A stretch of 64,000 nucleotides of DNA from Arthrobacter caoxuetaonis (GCF_023921125.1 NZ_CP099466.1:2170001-2234000), one strand, 5' to 3'. Positions 27,177 to 36,754 are shown, counted from the stretch's first letter. Numbers and translations: made by a program. The notes: a model not told the origin generated them from the letters alone.

Positions 27177-28643
27177 CTAGGCGGTAACGGCCAGCTCCTC
27201 AGCCCGCGGGAACGCCGGCGGGTTCACATGTGCCATCTCTTCCAGGACACGGATGACCTGGCAGCTGTAGCCGTACTCGTTGTCGTACCAGACGTAGAGG
27301 ATGGCGTTCTTGCCGTTGGAGATGGTGGCCAGGCCGTCAACGATTCCGGCGCGCTTCGAACCGACAAAGTCGGTGGAAACCACTTCGGGCGAATCGATGT
27401 AGTCGATCTGCTTGTGCAGTTCGGAGTTCAGCGAGGTCTCCCGGAGGAAGGTGTTCAGCTCTTCCTTGGTGGTCTCGGTCTCGAGGTTCACGTTCAGGAT
27501 GGCCATCGAGACATCCGGGGTGGGAACGCGGATCGCGTTGCCGCTGAGCTTGCCGGCCAGTTCCGGCAGTGCCTTGGCAACAGCCTTCGCAGCTCCGGTC
27601 TCGGTGATGACCATGTTCAGCGCAGCGGAGCGGCCGCGGCGGTCACCCTTGTGGAAGTTGTCGATCAGGTTCTGGTCATTGGTGAAGGAGTGAACCGTCT
27701 CGACGTGTCCGTTCACGATGCCGAACTTGTCATTGAGGACCTTCAGCACCGGAGTGATGGCGTTCGTGGTACAGGACGCTGCCGAGAGGATCTTGTCCTC
27801 GTCGGTGATGGCCTGGTGGTTGATGCCGTGCACGATGTTCTTCAGGTCGCCCTTGCCCGGAGCGGTGAGCAGTACGCGGGAGACACCCTTGGCGCTCAGG
27901 TGCTGAGCCAGTCCCGCTTCATCGCGCCAGCGGCCGGTGTTGTCCACCACAATGGCGTTGTTGATGCCGTAGGAGGTGTAGTCCACGGTTGCCGGGTCGT
28001 TGGAGTAGATGACCTGGATCAAAGTTCCGTTGGCCAGGATGGTGTTGTTCTCTTCATCCACGGTGATGGTGCCGGGGAAGGCACCATGGACCGAGTCGCG
28101 GCGCAGCAGGCTGGCACGCTTGACCAGATCGTTTTCGGCGCCCTTGCGCACAACGATGGCCCGCAGGCGCAGCCCGTGTCCGCCGCCTTCGTGGTCAATG
28201 AGGATGCGGGCCAGCAGGCGGCCGATGCGGCCAAAGCCGTACAGGACCACATCGGTGCTGGTGCGCTCGTCCGCGCCGTGCTTGCCGGCGACGTCCGCCA
28301 GCTCCGTGCGGAGGAAGTCCAGGAGCGGGACGCCGTTGCCTTCACGCTGGTACTTGGTATTCATGCGGGCCAGGTCCACGGAAGCTGCGCCAAGTTCGAG
28401 TTCGGTCAGGGCGCGCAGGATCGGCAGGGTCTCGGAGACGGGAAGTTCGACGTCGTCGATCTGCCGGGCAAAGCGGTGTGCCTTCAGGATGTCAATGACG
28501 GAACGGTTGACCAGCGGGCGGCCGTGAACTGACGTGACAACGCTGTTCTCCCGGTAAAGCCGGCCAATAAGCGGGATCATGGCTTCTGCCATTGCCTCCC
28601 TGTCCATCCACGCATCCAGGCAGGTATCGGACTTCTGGCTCAC
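27177..28643 (-). CDS. gap: Glyceraldehyde-3-phosphate dehydrogenase, long form
   Basis: NAD(P)-dependent GAPDH for the central glycolysis/gluconeogenesis step. At 488 aa it is about 125 residues longer than standard GAPDH because of an N-terminal helical extension (to about residue 125). It then shows the Rossmann start VVLYGFGRIGR, the catalytic SAASCTTNAITPVL and the late YVWYDNEYGYSCQV. This layout matches the long GapB-like class, often linked to gluconeogenic, NADP-tolerant activity; that point is inference. The start is GTG 28643. A separate glycolytic gap is likely elsewhere. Confidence 0.93.
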   Translation of the reverse strand: MSQKSDTCLDAWMDREAMAEAMIPLIGRLYRENSVVTSVHGRPLVNRSVIDILKAHRFARQIDDVELPVSETLPILRALTELELGAASVDLARMNTKYQREGNGVPLLDFLRTELADVAGKHGADERTSTDVVLYGFGRIGRLLARILIDHEGGGHGLRLRAIVVRKGAENDLVKRASLLRRDSVHGAFPGTITVDEENNTILANGTLIQVIYSNDPATVDYTSYGINNAIVVDNTGRWRDEAGLAQHLSAKGVSRVLLTAPGKGDLKNIVHGINHQAITDEDKILSAASCTTNAITPVLKVLNDKFGIVNGHVETVHSFTNDQNLIDNFHKGDRRGRSAALNMVITETGAAKAVAKALPELAGKLSGNAIRVPTPDVSMAILNVNLETETTKEELNTFLRETSLNSELHKQIDYIDSPEVVSTDFVGSKRAGIVDGLATISNGKNAILYVWYDNEYGYSCQVIRVLEEMAHVNPPAFPRAEELAVTA

Positions 28644-28895
28644 AGATCTTCACATCCTTTGTCTCAGCCGGCACTGCTTTGTGACGGTTGGTATGACCGC
28701 CGGAACTCACACCGGCGGCAAGCCCTTGAGGGCCGGGTCTTCGTTGTGGCCGGCGGCAGATACTGCGTGCCGCGGACCACTACTAAGTGTATTAGGCCAC
28801 AACAGCAGAGCAGGACCAGCCCGGGAGATCTTCATCACAGGCCGGCGGGCGGCTGCGGCGGGTGTCCGGACTTCAGGCACTATGGCAGGCACCTG

Positions 28896-30284
28896 CTACT
28901 TTTCCAGGACGGCTTCGCCGTTTTCCCTGGACCGCGCCTCGTCTGCGTCCAAGTCTTCAGGGGCCGGTGCCGCGGGGCCGGTGCCCCGGCCGCTGTCAGC
29001 CGGCGATTCGTGCGCCGGGTCATCCTCGGGCATGGGCGCCAGGTCCTCCAGATGATGCACACCCCTCAGCGGACCGAAGGAGGCAACCACGGGCGCCAGG
29101 ACAGCTATGACGATTCCCGTCACGATGCCGGCGCGCACGCCGATGGTGGAGGCCAGGATGCCGGCGACCAGGGACGCAACCGCCAGCATCCCCCAGCTCA
29201 CCATCCGGGTGGCGGAACCCAGCCTGCCCATCATGCCGGACGGGCATACCCGCTGGCGGAAACTCGTGGAAACCACGATGTTCATCGAGATGGCGAGCCC
29301 GGTCAGGAACATTCCGAAGAAACCCGGCAGCATGCCCCAGCCGGGTGTCATGAGCAGCAGGGCTGCGTAGCCAATCGCGGCGGGAAACATGGAGTAGCGC
29401 CATACGACGCCCGACCCGAACCTGTCCGCCAGCCATTTGACGCTCAGCCCGCCCAGGGTTCCGCCCACCGCGGTAGCGGCCATCAGGAGCCCCAGCCAGG
29501 TCCCGGTCTGGCCCAGCGTCCTCACCACCAGCAGGACGATCAGGGACACCACTATGTTGCCGCCGAGGTTCCACAGTGCGGCGACCAGCAGCAGGACGCG
29601 CAGCGGCGTTGTGCTGAGCGTATAGCGCAGTCCCGATCCCATTTCACGCCAGATGTGACGCTTCTCGGTTGATGCCGGAAGGGGCTCCTCGACGTTGAGC
29701 CGCAGTATCGCCGCGCAGGAGGCAACGGACGCTGCCACCTGGACCAGCAGCGAGTTCGAAGCGCCGACAGCGTGCGTGAGCCAGCCTCCCAGCCCGCGGC
29801 CAACGGCGTCGGCCGAAGCTCCGGAACCGGTCATCAAGCCGTTGCCTTCTATCAACTCGTCTTTGGCGACGGCGCGCGGTATCAGAGCAGCCTCGGCCAG
29901 GGTGAAATAGACGGCAGCCAGGCCCGCCAGGAACGACACGACAAACAGTTGTGCGGTGCTGAGCACTCCCATCCAGTAAGCAATGGGAAGCGTGGCCAGC
30001 AACACCACCCTGGCGATGAGCGAAATGAGGATCACCGGACGCCGCCGGCGCCTGTCCACGATAACTCCGACCGGCAGTCCAAAAAGGAGCCAGGGAAGGA
30101 AAACCATTCCCGAAAGGGCAGCAACGGCGAAGTCACTGGCCCCCAGTTCCACGGCGGCGATAACCGGCAGGGCGACCGCGGTCACGGATCCGCCCAGGAT
30201 TCCCATGGTCGACGAAATCCAGAGGGCCCGGAAGTTCGCGTTGCGAAGCACCAGATGCCGTGATGGCGGAGACGTAGTGACCAT
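28896..30284 (-). CDS. MFS transporter
   Basis: Major facilitator superfamily exporter-like protein of 462 aa with about 12 TM helices. The loop between TM2 and TM3 reads PVGVIVDRRRRRPVIL, a GxxxDRxxRR-type MFS motif. The repeat in the second half is LSVKWLADRFGSG. The C-terminal 60 residues are acidic and Pro-rich (PEDDPAHESPADSG). ATG 30284 lacks a strong ribosome site, and longer in-frame starts exist but are compositionally poor. The substrate is unknown; the sequence resembles the enterobactin/macrolide exporter-like branch. Confidence 0.83.
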   Translation of the reverse strand: MVTTSPPSRHLVLRNANFRALWISSTMGILGGSVTAVALPVIAAVELGASDFAVAALSGMVFLPWLLFGLPVGVIVDRRRRRPVILISLIARVVLLATLPIAYWMGVLSTAQLFVVSFLAGLAAVYFTLAEAALIPRAVAKDELIEGNGLMTGSGASADAVGRGLGGWLTHAVGASNSLLVQVAASVASCAAILRLNVEEPLPASTEKRHIWREMGSGLRYTLSTTPLRVLLLVAALWNLGGNIVVSLIVLLVVRTLGQTGTWLGLLMAATAVGGTLGGLSVKWLADRFGSGVVWRYSMFPAAIGYAALLLMTPGWGMLPGFFGMFLTGLAISMNIVVSTSFRQRVCPSGMMGRLGSATRMVSWGMLAVASLVAGILASTIGVRAGIVTGIVIAVLAPVVASFGPLRGVHHLEDLAPMPEDDPAHESPADSGRGTGPAAPAPEDLDADEARSRENGEAVLEK

Positions 30285-30481
30285 CGACACAGAATAGCCG
30301 AGGTGGATGCGAGTGCATGACTCGCCGTGCGCTTGAAGAAAAGTGGCCGGAAATGAAGCGGAAAGCCCCTCCGCCTGTTGTTTCCGCTTCCGAACAGGCG
30401 TAAACGGCGCATCCGCGGGATCGCCGTCCCGGCACGCCGGGAGAACAAAGAGCGGCAAAGTACCGGCCGAACCAGCTCATG

Positions 30482-30869
30482 AGGGACGGGCTGGCCGATA
30501 AGCCGGGTTTTGTACCTGTCCGCCGTTACCAGCGGACGGGCGGCAATCATCCATCTACGAGTACCGTTGCCGATACCCTCCAGCGGCCTACCCGGATGCT
30601 CGGGCGGGCAGCCCTCAAACACATCCTGTCTGGCCTTGCTCCGGGTGGGGTTTACCTAGCTGTCCCGGTCACCCGGGACACTGGTGGTCTCTTACACCAC
30701 CGTTTCACCCTTACCTGCGCATGAACGCGGGCGGTCTCTTCTCTGTGGCACTGGCCTGCGGGTTTCCCCGAGTGGGCGTTACCCACCACCCTGCCCTGCG
30801 GAGCCCGGACTTTCCTCGGCAGGTCCGGCCGAAGCCGTCCTGACGCGATTGCCTGGCCAACCCGTCCCG
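30482..30869 (-). ncRNA. rnpB: RNase P RNA, bacterial type A
   Basis: The catalytic RNA of RNase P, which trims tRNA 5' ends. On the minus strand the 5' GGGACGGG pairs with CCCGTCCC at the 3' end (P1). Conserved core segments are GAGGAAAGTCCGGGCTCC near the 5' end, CAGGGTGGTGGGTAACGCCC, and the 3' universal GTACAAAACCCGGCTTATCGG (given in parts: ACAAAACCCGGCTTATCG). It is about 388 nt long; ends are good to a few bases. Confidence 0.95.
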
Positions 30870-30875
30870 CGGTCA

Positions 30876-30904
30876 ATGCTACCTGCCCGGGAACGTAGGA
30901 TTAA
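30876..30904 (-). promoter_or_regulatory. Candidate rnpB promoter
   Basis: TAGCAT at 30881-30876 is a good -10, seven bases before the mapped RNA 5' end. TTAATC, 17 bases upstream, is a weak -35. Confidence 0.5.
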
Positions 30905-30907
30905 TCA

Positions 30908-31678
30908 GTGCTGATCCTGCTGCCGCCCTCGGAGGGCAAGACCCGCCCCGCACAGGGGCCCACGCTGAACCCCGATTTCCTCCGCTTTCCGGAGCTGGCC
31001 ACGCCCCGGAAGCTCGTGCTCTCGGCCCTGGCCGAGACCAGTGCATCAGCAGATGCCCACAAGATCCTCGGCGCAGGACTCTCGCTGGCCGCCGAGGTCA
31101 CCCGCAACACGGTGTTGGAGAGCGAGCCCTGCGCCCCGGCGCACCAGGTGTACTCCGGAGTCCTCTACGATGCCCTCGGCTATGCGTCCCTGACGCCGGC
31201 ACAGCGGGCACGTGCCGACGCCGCCGTCGTTGTTGTTTCTGCCCTGTGGGGCGCCATTGGCTTTGCGGACATGATTCCCGCCTACCGGCTGTCCATGGGA
31301 ACAAATCTTCCCGGCGTCGGGCGGCTCGCTGCCTTCTGGAAAGCAGCACTCACGGAGCCGCTGAATGAATGCGCTGCCGGCGATCTGGTGGTGGACTGCC
31401 GATCCAGCACCTATGCAGCGGCCTGGCAGCCGGATCCTGCGTGCAGCGCAGCAGTCAACGTCTTCCAGGTGCGGGGCGGGGAGCGCAAGGTCGTATCCCA
31501 CTTCGCCAAGCACACACGCGGGGAACTCGCACGGCATCTGCTCACCAGGACAGGCGCAGAGCCGTCCACCGTTGACGAACTGCAGCACGCCGCAGCCGAA
31601 AAGTGGGAAGCAGAGCTCGTTCCGGCAAAGGGACGAAAACCGCATCAGCTCAACCTCATCCTGCCCGAAGACCACTAG
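30908..31678 (+). CDS. yaaA: YaaA/UPF0246 family peroxide-stress protein
   Basis: 256-aa member of the YaaA family, linked in E. coli to lowering free iron under peroxide stress and to DNA binding. Typical motifs are the N-terminal LILLPPSEGKT, the central VYSGVLYDALGY, VSALWGAIGFADMIPAYRL (in parts) and a C-terminal HFAKHTRGELAR. The start is GTG 30908, 39 bases from the 5' end of divergent rnpB. Size is normal. Confidence 0.9.
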   Translation: MLILLPPSEGKTRPAQGPTLNPDFLRFPELATPRKLVLSALAETSASADAHKILGAGLSLAAEVTRNTVLESEPCAPAHQVYSGVLYDALGYASLTPAQRARADAAVVVVSALWGAIGFADMIPAYRLSMGTNLPGVGRLAAFWKAALTEPLNECAAGDLVVDCRSSTYAAAWQPDPACSAAVNVFQVRGGERKVVSHFAKHTRGELARHLLTRTGAEPSTVDELQHAAAEKWEAELVPAKGRKPHQLNLILPEDH

Positions 31679-31696
31679 TCCCGCGGCACGGTCGGA

Positions 31697-32671
31697 TCAG
31701 GGAAGGTCTGCTACGAGCTCAACTTCGAAACCGTCAGCGTTTTCGAGGTAGGCAGCGTAGTGATCCGCTCCCCCGGCATGCGGATGCTTATCTCCGAAGA
31801 GCAGGCTCCAGCCGTGGCTTGCGGCGCGCCGGGCCAGAAGGTCGACGTCGGCAGGAGATCCCGCTCCGAACGCCAGGTGGTTCACCCCTGGCCTGCGCCG
31901 TTCGTGGTCCGCCGGAAGGACGTCGGGCCCTGCCTCAATCACGATGTAGCCCGCAGCGCCCTGCCAGCGCGCCCCGGTGGCCCACCGGTCCCGCAGCACG
32001 AAGCCCAGGCGCTCCAGCAGCCAGCCCAGGCTCTCTTCCGCCCGGGGCAGGTCCCGCACCCAGATCTCGGTGTGGTGGATGCGGCCAGTAGGGGCGCTAT
32101 CCGCGGCGCTGGCTGCTTCCTTGGCAGAAGAACCCTCACTCTCCACGGCCGTCGGCGAGCCTGCGGGCGTCGCTGTGCGGGTTGATTCCCGCTGCTTCCA
32201 CGGCACGCCGGCAATTCCGGCGTCCATGGCTTCGTTGGACAGGCGGTCCGCGTCCTTGTTGATCTCCCGCGGGATCCACTGGTACTTCACGCGGCGGGGG
32301 TCCACTGTGGCCCTGGCTTTGGCCGCTAGCCGCTGCATGTCCTCGTGTTTGATCTTCCAGCGCCCGCTCATCTGTTCAACGACGAGCTTGGAGTCCATCT
32401 TGGCCAGGATCCAGGCCTCGGGGTCGACCTCATGGGCCAGCTCCAGTGCAGCAATCAGGCCGGAGTACTCCGCGACATTGTTGGAAACGATGCCCAGGTA
32501 TTCTGCCTTCTCCATGAGGATCTCCCCGGTATCCGGATCACGGACCAGGGCCCCGTACCCGGCGTGGCCCGGATTTCCGCGCGAACCGCCGTCCGCTTCG
32601 ACGATGAGGGTCCGGCGGGCGGGAGCAGCTGAAGAATGGACAGGCGTGTCCGACGGGTCAAACAGGGTCAC
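31697..32671 (-). CDS. RNase HI-like domain fused to a VOC (glyoxalase-fold) domain
   Basis: 324-aa two-domain protein. Residues about 20-155 are an RNase H fold with all four acidic residues in place: EADGGSRGNPG, SNNVAEYSGLIAALE, AKMDSKLVVEQM and NKDADRLSNEAM. This is the bacterial class that in mycobacteria carries a CobC phosphatase tail. Here a 40-residue Ser/Ala linker leads instead to a VOC domain from about 203 (RIHHTEIWVRDLPRAEESL, GVNHLAFG, YAAYLENADGFEVEL). GTG 32671 follows the upstream gene stop by four bases. It should cleave RNA in hybrids; the VOC role is unknown. Confidence 0.85.
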   Translation of the reverse strand: MTLFDPSDTPVHSSAAPARRTLIVEADGGSRGNPGHAGYGALVRDPDTGEILMEKAEYLGIVSNNVAEYSGLIAALELAHEVDPEAWILAKMDSKLVVEQMSGRWKIKHEDMQRLAAKARATVDPRRVKYQWIPREINKDADRLSNEAMDAGIAGVPWKQRESTRTATPAGSPTAVESEGSSAKEAASAADSAPTGRIHHTEIWVRDLPRAEESLGWLLERLGFVLRDRWATGARWQGAAGYIVIEAGPDVLPADHERRRPGVNHLAFGAGSPADVDLLARRAASHGWSLLFGDKHPHAGGADHYAAYLENADGFEVELVADLP

Positions 32672-32675
32672 GGAA

Positions 32676-33416
32676 CTAGCTGCCCCACTCCGAGGAGCGC
32701 ACCAGGATGCAGCCGGAATCCGGGCAGAACACGATGTCGTCTGCTGCTGCCTTGCGGATATCTGCAAGGTCGCCCGGGCTCAGCTGCATGCCGGATCCCT
32801 CCGAAGTTCCGTGGAACAGCCGGGCAGCGCCAATCCCGTGCCGGGAAAGGGTGCGTTCGTAGACCGCCAGGAGGTCGGGCGCAAAACGTCCGGCAAGCTC
32901 GGTGCGCTGGCGCATGATTTCGGCGCGCTCGGCTTCAATCTCCGCAAGTTCTGTATCCCGCCGGCCCTCAAGGTCAGTGAGTTCCGTCTCGGCTGCCGCA
33001 GCCTCGGTGCGGCGCTCGGCTTCTACGGCCTTGACCGCTTCGAGGCGCTCCATCACCTCAAGCTCGGTGTCTTCCAGGTCCGAACGCCGGCGGCTCAGTG
33101 ATTCGATCTCGCTCTGCAGCGCCGTGAGTTCCTTGGAACCGCCGTGGCCGCTGTCAAGGTGCTTCTGGTCGCGTTCCAGGCGCGCGACGACGGATGCAAC
33201 GTCCGCTTCGGCTCGCGCGAGCTCGCGCTCAATGTCCGCGCTCTGCGTGGCGGCGGCTCCGAGTGCGGTGCGTGCCGCGGCGGCTTTCCCGGCCAGGGCC
33301 GTGAGGTCCGGGTTCTCGCGCACGCTGCGGGCGCGGGAGTCCAGCTGCTTCATCCTGCTGTCCAATGCCTGCAGGTCCAGCAGCCGCAGCTGCTCCGCCG
33401 ATGATGCTTTTGCCAC
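32676..33416 (-). CDS. Coiled-coil protein with degenerate zinc ribbon (C4-type/CT398-like)
   Basis: 246-aa protein with a long coiled coil (residues about 20-180, rich in Ala/Glu/Arg/Leu heptads) and a C-terminal knob ending VFCPDSGCILVRSSEW. In the family this region is a four-Cys zinc ribbon; here the first CxxC is replaced by HGTSEGSG, so zinc binding is doubtful. GTG 33416 has GGAGG six bases upstream. The gene lies between nif3 and the RNase H fusion on one strand, an order often seen in actinobacteria. Function is unknown. Confidence 0.82.
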   Translation of the reverse strand: MAKASSAEQLRLLDLQALDSRMKQLDSRARSVRENPDLTALAGKAAAARTALGAAATQSADIERELARAEADVASVVARLERDQKHLDSGHGGSKELTALQSEIESLSRRRSDLEDTELEVMERLEAVKAVEAERRTEAAAAETELTDLEGRRDTELAEIEAERAEIMRQRTELAGRFAPDLLAVYERTLSRHGIGAARLFHGTSEGSGMQLSPGDLADIRKAAADDIVFCPDSGCILVRSSEWGS

Positions 33417-33489
33417 CAAATACCTCCACTTGATCCGCTTGCCTGTCTGGTGCGGCCCTCCTAGCCTATGCCACTGGGACCGCGCCTGT

Positions 33490-34431
33490 TCAGCCGGGGG
33501 TCAGCACAAAGTCCCACGGATCGGTATTGCGGCTGCTGACCCGGATTTCCACGGTGAATCCCTGGTCCGTCAGCACGTTCTCCAGCGCCTGGGCCGCCGG
33601 GGTCAGCCAGAGCCACTCGCTGCCGAAGTGCGAGACATCAATGAGGTAGGGACGGCCGTTCACGGCCGCTTCCCTCGCCTCTGAGGCGGGATGGTGCCGC
33701 AGGTCAGCGGTGACGTAGACATCCGCATGCTGGGCGCGGACGGCGTCGAACAGGCTGTCGCCTGCACCGCCGCACACAGCAACCCGGCGGACAAGTCCCT
33801 GCGGGTCCCCCGCCACCCGCACTCCACCGGCGACAGCCGGCATGATGCTGAAAACCAGTTCGGCGAAGTTTCCCAGCGTCGTGACCTCCGCGAGGTTGCC
33901 TACCCGCCCGATGCCTTCCTCGGGAAGTCCGTTGACGGCCGGAACCAACGGGACGGTGTCGTGCAGGCCAAAAGCATCTGCCAGGACATCGGAGACTCCC
34001 CCGACGGCGCTGTCGCCGTTGGTGTGGGCAGTCACCAGGGCGCAGCCGCCTTCAATCAGCCGGTGCACGGCGTCGCCCTTGAATCCGGTACCCGCCACCG
34101 AGTGGACGGGCTTAAGCAGCAGCGGGTGGTGCGTCAGCAGGAGGTCCGCACCCCACTCGAGTGCTTCGTCGATCACTTCATGCGTGGGATCGACGGCGAG
34201 CAGGATCCGCGTGACCGCGCGGGAGGGCCGTCCCGTAACCATCCCGACGGCATCCCAGTCCTCGGCAAGTGACTCGGGCCAGAGCTCTTCGACGGCCAGC
34301 AGGACATCGCCAACGGTGGGTTGGGAGAGGGTTTCCGCATCCGGAGTGGCCGGGGTGCCCGGAGTTTCCTGGGGAGTGTCCGGCAGGTCGGCGCCGGTGG
34401 CGTCATTGTCGCCGTTGCGTGGGGTTTCCAT
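33490..34431 (-). CDS. NIF3-like dinuclear metal-centre protein
   Basis: 313-aa NIF3/YbgI family protein that forms a hexameric toroid with two metals per subunit. Metal-site motifs are LLLTHHPLLLKPV (His pair), TAHTNGDSA and the late SHFGSEW. There is an acidic Pro/Thr-rich N-terminal extension of about 35 residues (NDATGADLPDTPQETPG). ATG 34431 is chosen over longer frames. The biochemical activity of the family is not settled. It heads the three-gene minus-strand unit with the coiled-coil and RNase H-VOC genes. Confidence 0.88.
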   Translation of the reverse strand: METPRNGDNDATGADLPDTPQETPGTPATPDAETLSQPTVGDVLLAVEELWPESLAEDWDAVGMVTGRPSRAVTRILLAVDPTHEVIDEALEWGADLLLTHHPLLLKPVHSVAGTGFKGDAVHRLIEGGCALVTAHTNGDSAVGGVSDVLADAFGLHDTVPLVPAVNGLPEEGIGRVGNLAEVTTLGNFAELVFSIMPAVAGGVRVAGDPQGLVRRVAVCGGAGDSLFDAVRAQHADVYVTADLRHHPASEAREAAVNGRPYLIDVSHFGSEWLWLTPAAQALENVLTDQGFTVEIRVSSRNTDPWDFVLTPG

Positions 34432-34518
34432 AGATATAAGTTCTACCCCACGGCACCCCTTTGCGGGCACACCGCAAACCCGGGAATCTTTGACAGCGCA
34501 GCCGCCTTGTACATGAGC

Positions 34519-35043
34519 ATGAAGACCTATGTTCTTGGCGGAGGCTGCTTCTGGTGCCTCGACGCCATCTATCAGAAAACACGCGGCGTGCAGAGCGTGG
34601 TGTCCGGCTACACCGGCGGGTTTACCGCCCACCCGGACTACGACAGTGTTTGTTCTGGGATCACCGGGCACGCAGAGGTCGTGGCTGTGACATTCGATGA
34701 AAACATCATCCCCGCCGAGGTCATCCTGGATATGTTCTTCATCTCGCACGATCCGACGACGCTTAACCGGCAGGGATACGACGTCGGCACGCAGTACCGG
34801 TCCTCGATGTTCTACCGGACAGACCAGGAGCGCGAAGAGATGGAGAAAGCGGTCCAGCGGGCCCAGGCGCTGTGGAGTGACCCTATTGTCACGGTGATCA
34901 CCCCGCTGCCCACATTCCACCGGGCTGAGGAGTACCACCAGGACTTTTACGCCAAGCATCCCGAACAGGGCTACTGCCAGGTGATCATCAACCCGAAGCT
35001 GGCGAAGGCCAGGAAATATTACGCCGAATGGCTTGACAACTAA
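34519..35043 (+). CDS. msrA: Peptide methionine sulfoxide reductase A
   Basis: Repairs S-methionine sulfoxide in proteins. The 174-aa sequence begins KTYVLGGGCFWC with catalytic Cys in GCFWC, followed by GYTGG, GHAEVVAVTFD and FFISHDPTT. The C-terminal EQGYCQVIINPKLAK gives a probable resolving Cys. ATG 34519 gives the standard N-terminus; ATG 34513 is two codons upstream. No clear ribosome site is visible, so translation may be weak or leaderless. Confidence 0.93.
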   Translation: MKTYVLGGGCFWCLDAIYQKTRGVQSVVSGYTGGFTAHPDYDSVCSGITGHAEVVAVTFDENIIPAEVILDMFFISHDPTTLNRQGYDVGTQYRSSMFYRTDQEREEMEKAVQRAQALWSDPIVTVITPLPTFHRAEEYHQDFYAKHPEQGYCQVIINPKLAKARKYYAEWLDN

Positions 35044-35122
35044 TCCTGTGAATGACCGGCGATAGGCTTGAGGAAACTGCCTTCACGCCGGCCCACAGGC
35101 CAACGAACAGAGGAAAATCCAC

Positions 35123-36058
35123 ATGGCACGAATTTACGACGACGTCACCCAGCTGGTAGGCGGCACGCCCCTGGTCCGCCTCAACCGGCTCACCGAAGGC
35201 CTGCCCGGCGACGTGGCGGTAAAGCTGGAGTTCTACAACCCCGCCAACTCGGTCAAGGACCGCATCGGCGTCGCCATTGTCGACGCGGCTGAAAAGGCCG
35301 GGGCCCTCCGCCCGGGAGGAACCATCGTCGAGGGCACGTCCGGCAACACCGGAATCGCCCTGGCCATGGTCGGCGCCGCCCGCGGCTACAAGGTCATCCT
35401 GACCATGCCCGAAACGATGTCCACGGAACGCCGGGTCATGCTGCGCGCCTTCGGCGCCGAAATCGTCCTGACTCCGGGTGCTGACGGCATGCGCGGCGCC
35501 GTCGAGAAGGCCAAGGAAATCGTGGCCACCACGGAGAACTCCATCTGGGCCCAGCAGTTCGCCAACCAGGCCAATGTGGAAATCCACCGCACCACCACTG
35601 CCGAGGAGATCTGGGAAGACACCGACGGGAAGGTGGACATCTTCGTTGCCGGCGTCGGCACCGGCGGCACCGTCACGGGCGTCGGCCAGGTCCTGAAGAA
35701 GCGCAAGCCCGGCGTCCAGATCGTCGCCGTTGAGCCCAAGGATTCCGCGATCCTCAACGGCGGTTCCCCGGGGCCGCACAAGATCCAGGGTATTGGCGCC
35801 AACTTCGTCCCCGAGATCCTGGACACCGAGATCTACGACGAGGTGTTTGACGCGTCCATCGAGGACTCCGTCGCCACGGCACGGGCACTGGGTACGCAGG
35901 AAGGCATCCTCGGCGGCATCTCCTCCGGTGCGATCGTCTGGGCCGCACTGGAACTGGCCAAGCGCCCCGAAAACGCCGGTAAGCTGATCGTGGCCGTTGT
36001 CTGCGACTTCGGAGAACGTTACATTTCCACGGTTCTCTACGACGACATCCGCGGCTAG
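35123..36058 (+). CDS. cysK: Cysteine synthase A (O-acetylserine sulfhydrylase)
   Basis: PLP enzyme that forms cysteine from O-acetylserine and sulfide. The 311-aa protein has the PLP Lys in [11 protein letters not shown], the phosphate/substrate loop [22 protein letters not shown], and the late GISSGAIVW and [16 protein letters not shown] 35123 has AGAGGAAAA upstream. The gene cysE follows 47 bases later, which supports the CysK rather than CysM assignment. Confidence 0.95.
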   Translation: MARIYDDVTQLVGGTPLVRLNRLTEGLPGDVAVKLEFYNPANSVKDRIGVAIVDAAEKAGALRPGGTIVEGTSGNTGIALAMVGAARGYKVILTMPETMSTERRVMLRAFGAEIVLTPGADGMRGAVEKAKEIVATTENSIWAQQFANQANVEIHRTTTAEEIWEDTDGKVDIFVAGVGTGGTVTGVGQVLKKRKPGVQIVAVEPKDSAILNGGSPGPHKIQGIGANFVPEILDTEIYDEVFDASIEDSVATARALGTQEGILGGISSGAIVWAALELAKRPENAGKLIVAVVCDFGERYISTVLYDDIRG

Positions 36059-36105
36059 CCAGCCCCGCCTGCGACGGCGGAGAACTACCAAGCAGAAAGT
36101 TCCAC

Positions 36106-36690
36106 GTGCCTCTCCTGTCACGCCTGCGCGAAGACCTCGACGCCGCCGCGTCCCACGACCCGGCGGCCCGGGGTTCCTTCGAGAACCTCGTCGTCTACTC
36201 CGGCCTGCACGCCATCTGGGTGCACCGCCTGACGCACCGGATGTGGTCTAAGCCGGCGCTGCGCTTCCCGGCACGGGTCCTGTCCCAGGCCGCACGGTTC
36301 GCCACGGGAATCGAAATCCATCCCGGGGCAACCATTGGACGGCGGTTCTTCATCGACCACGGCATGGGCGTCGTGATCGGTGAAACAGCGGAGATTGGCG
36401 ACGACGTCATGCTCTACCACGGCGTGACCCTGGGCGGCCGCTCACTGGCGAAGGTCAAGCGCCATCCCACCCTCTGCAACGGCGTCGTCGTGGGCGCCGG
36501 GGCGAAGATCCTGGGGCCGGTCACCATCGGGGCCAACAGCGCCGTGGGAGCGAACGCCGTCGTCGTCAAGGACGCTCCGGCCGATTCGATCATTACCGGC
36601 ATCCCCGCGACCTGGCGGCACCGTGACCCCAAGATGAACCAGCCCGCCGTGGATCCGGCGGAGTACGTGGATCCCGCGATCTACATTTAG
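36106..36690 (+). CDS. cysE: Serine O-acetyltransferase
   Basis: Acetyl-CoA-dependent enzyme making O-acetylserine for CysK. The 194-aa protein is the short actinobacterial/Bacillus type. It has a helical N-terminal part and a left-handed beta-helix with hexapeptide repeats ([28 protein letters not shown] in parts; [21 protein letters not shown]). The protein ends DPAIYI, and the terminal Ile is the residue known to insert into the CysK active site. The start is GTG 36106. It is cotranscribed with cysK and ends at a strong terminator. Confidence 0.95.
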   Translation: MPLLSRLREDLDAAASHDPAARGSFENLVVYSGLHAIWVHRLTHRMWSKPALRFPARVLSQAARFATGIEIHPGATIGRRFFIDHGMGVVIGETAEIGDDVMLYHGVTLGGRSLAKVKRHPTLCNGVVVGAGAKILGPVTIGANSAVGANAVVVKDAPADSIITGIPATWRHRDPKMNQPAVDPAEYVDPAIYI

Positions 36691-36698
36691 CAGCGCAA

Positions 36699-36744
36699 AG
36701 CAGAAGGCCGGCCGCACCCGATTGGGAGCGGCCGGCCTTCTGCT
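36699..36744. terminator. Bidirectional terminator between cysE and gnd
   Basis: 17-bp stem AGCAGAAGGCCGGCCGC / GCGGCCGGCCTTCTGCT around a 12-base loop, between two convergent genes. The plus-strand exit is GTTCC rather than a T tract. Confidence 0.75.
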
Positions 36745-36754
36745 GTTCCGGGAA

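Noticed and set aside
26964..28532. 522-aa plus-strand open frame opposite gap
   Set aside because: Shadow of the GAPDH gene, whose catalytic motifs are unambiguous on the minus strand.
28783..28795. CTAAGTGTATTAG as an operator upstream of gap
   Set aside because: Only 4-bp arms; it is too weak to separate from chance without comparative data.
30182..30622. Open frame of 146 aa running into RNase P RNA
   Set aside because: Overlaps the conserved rnpB structure and the MFS gene 5' region; no protein family seen.
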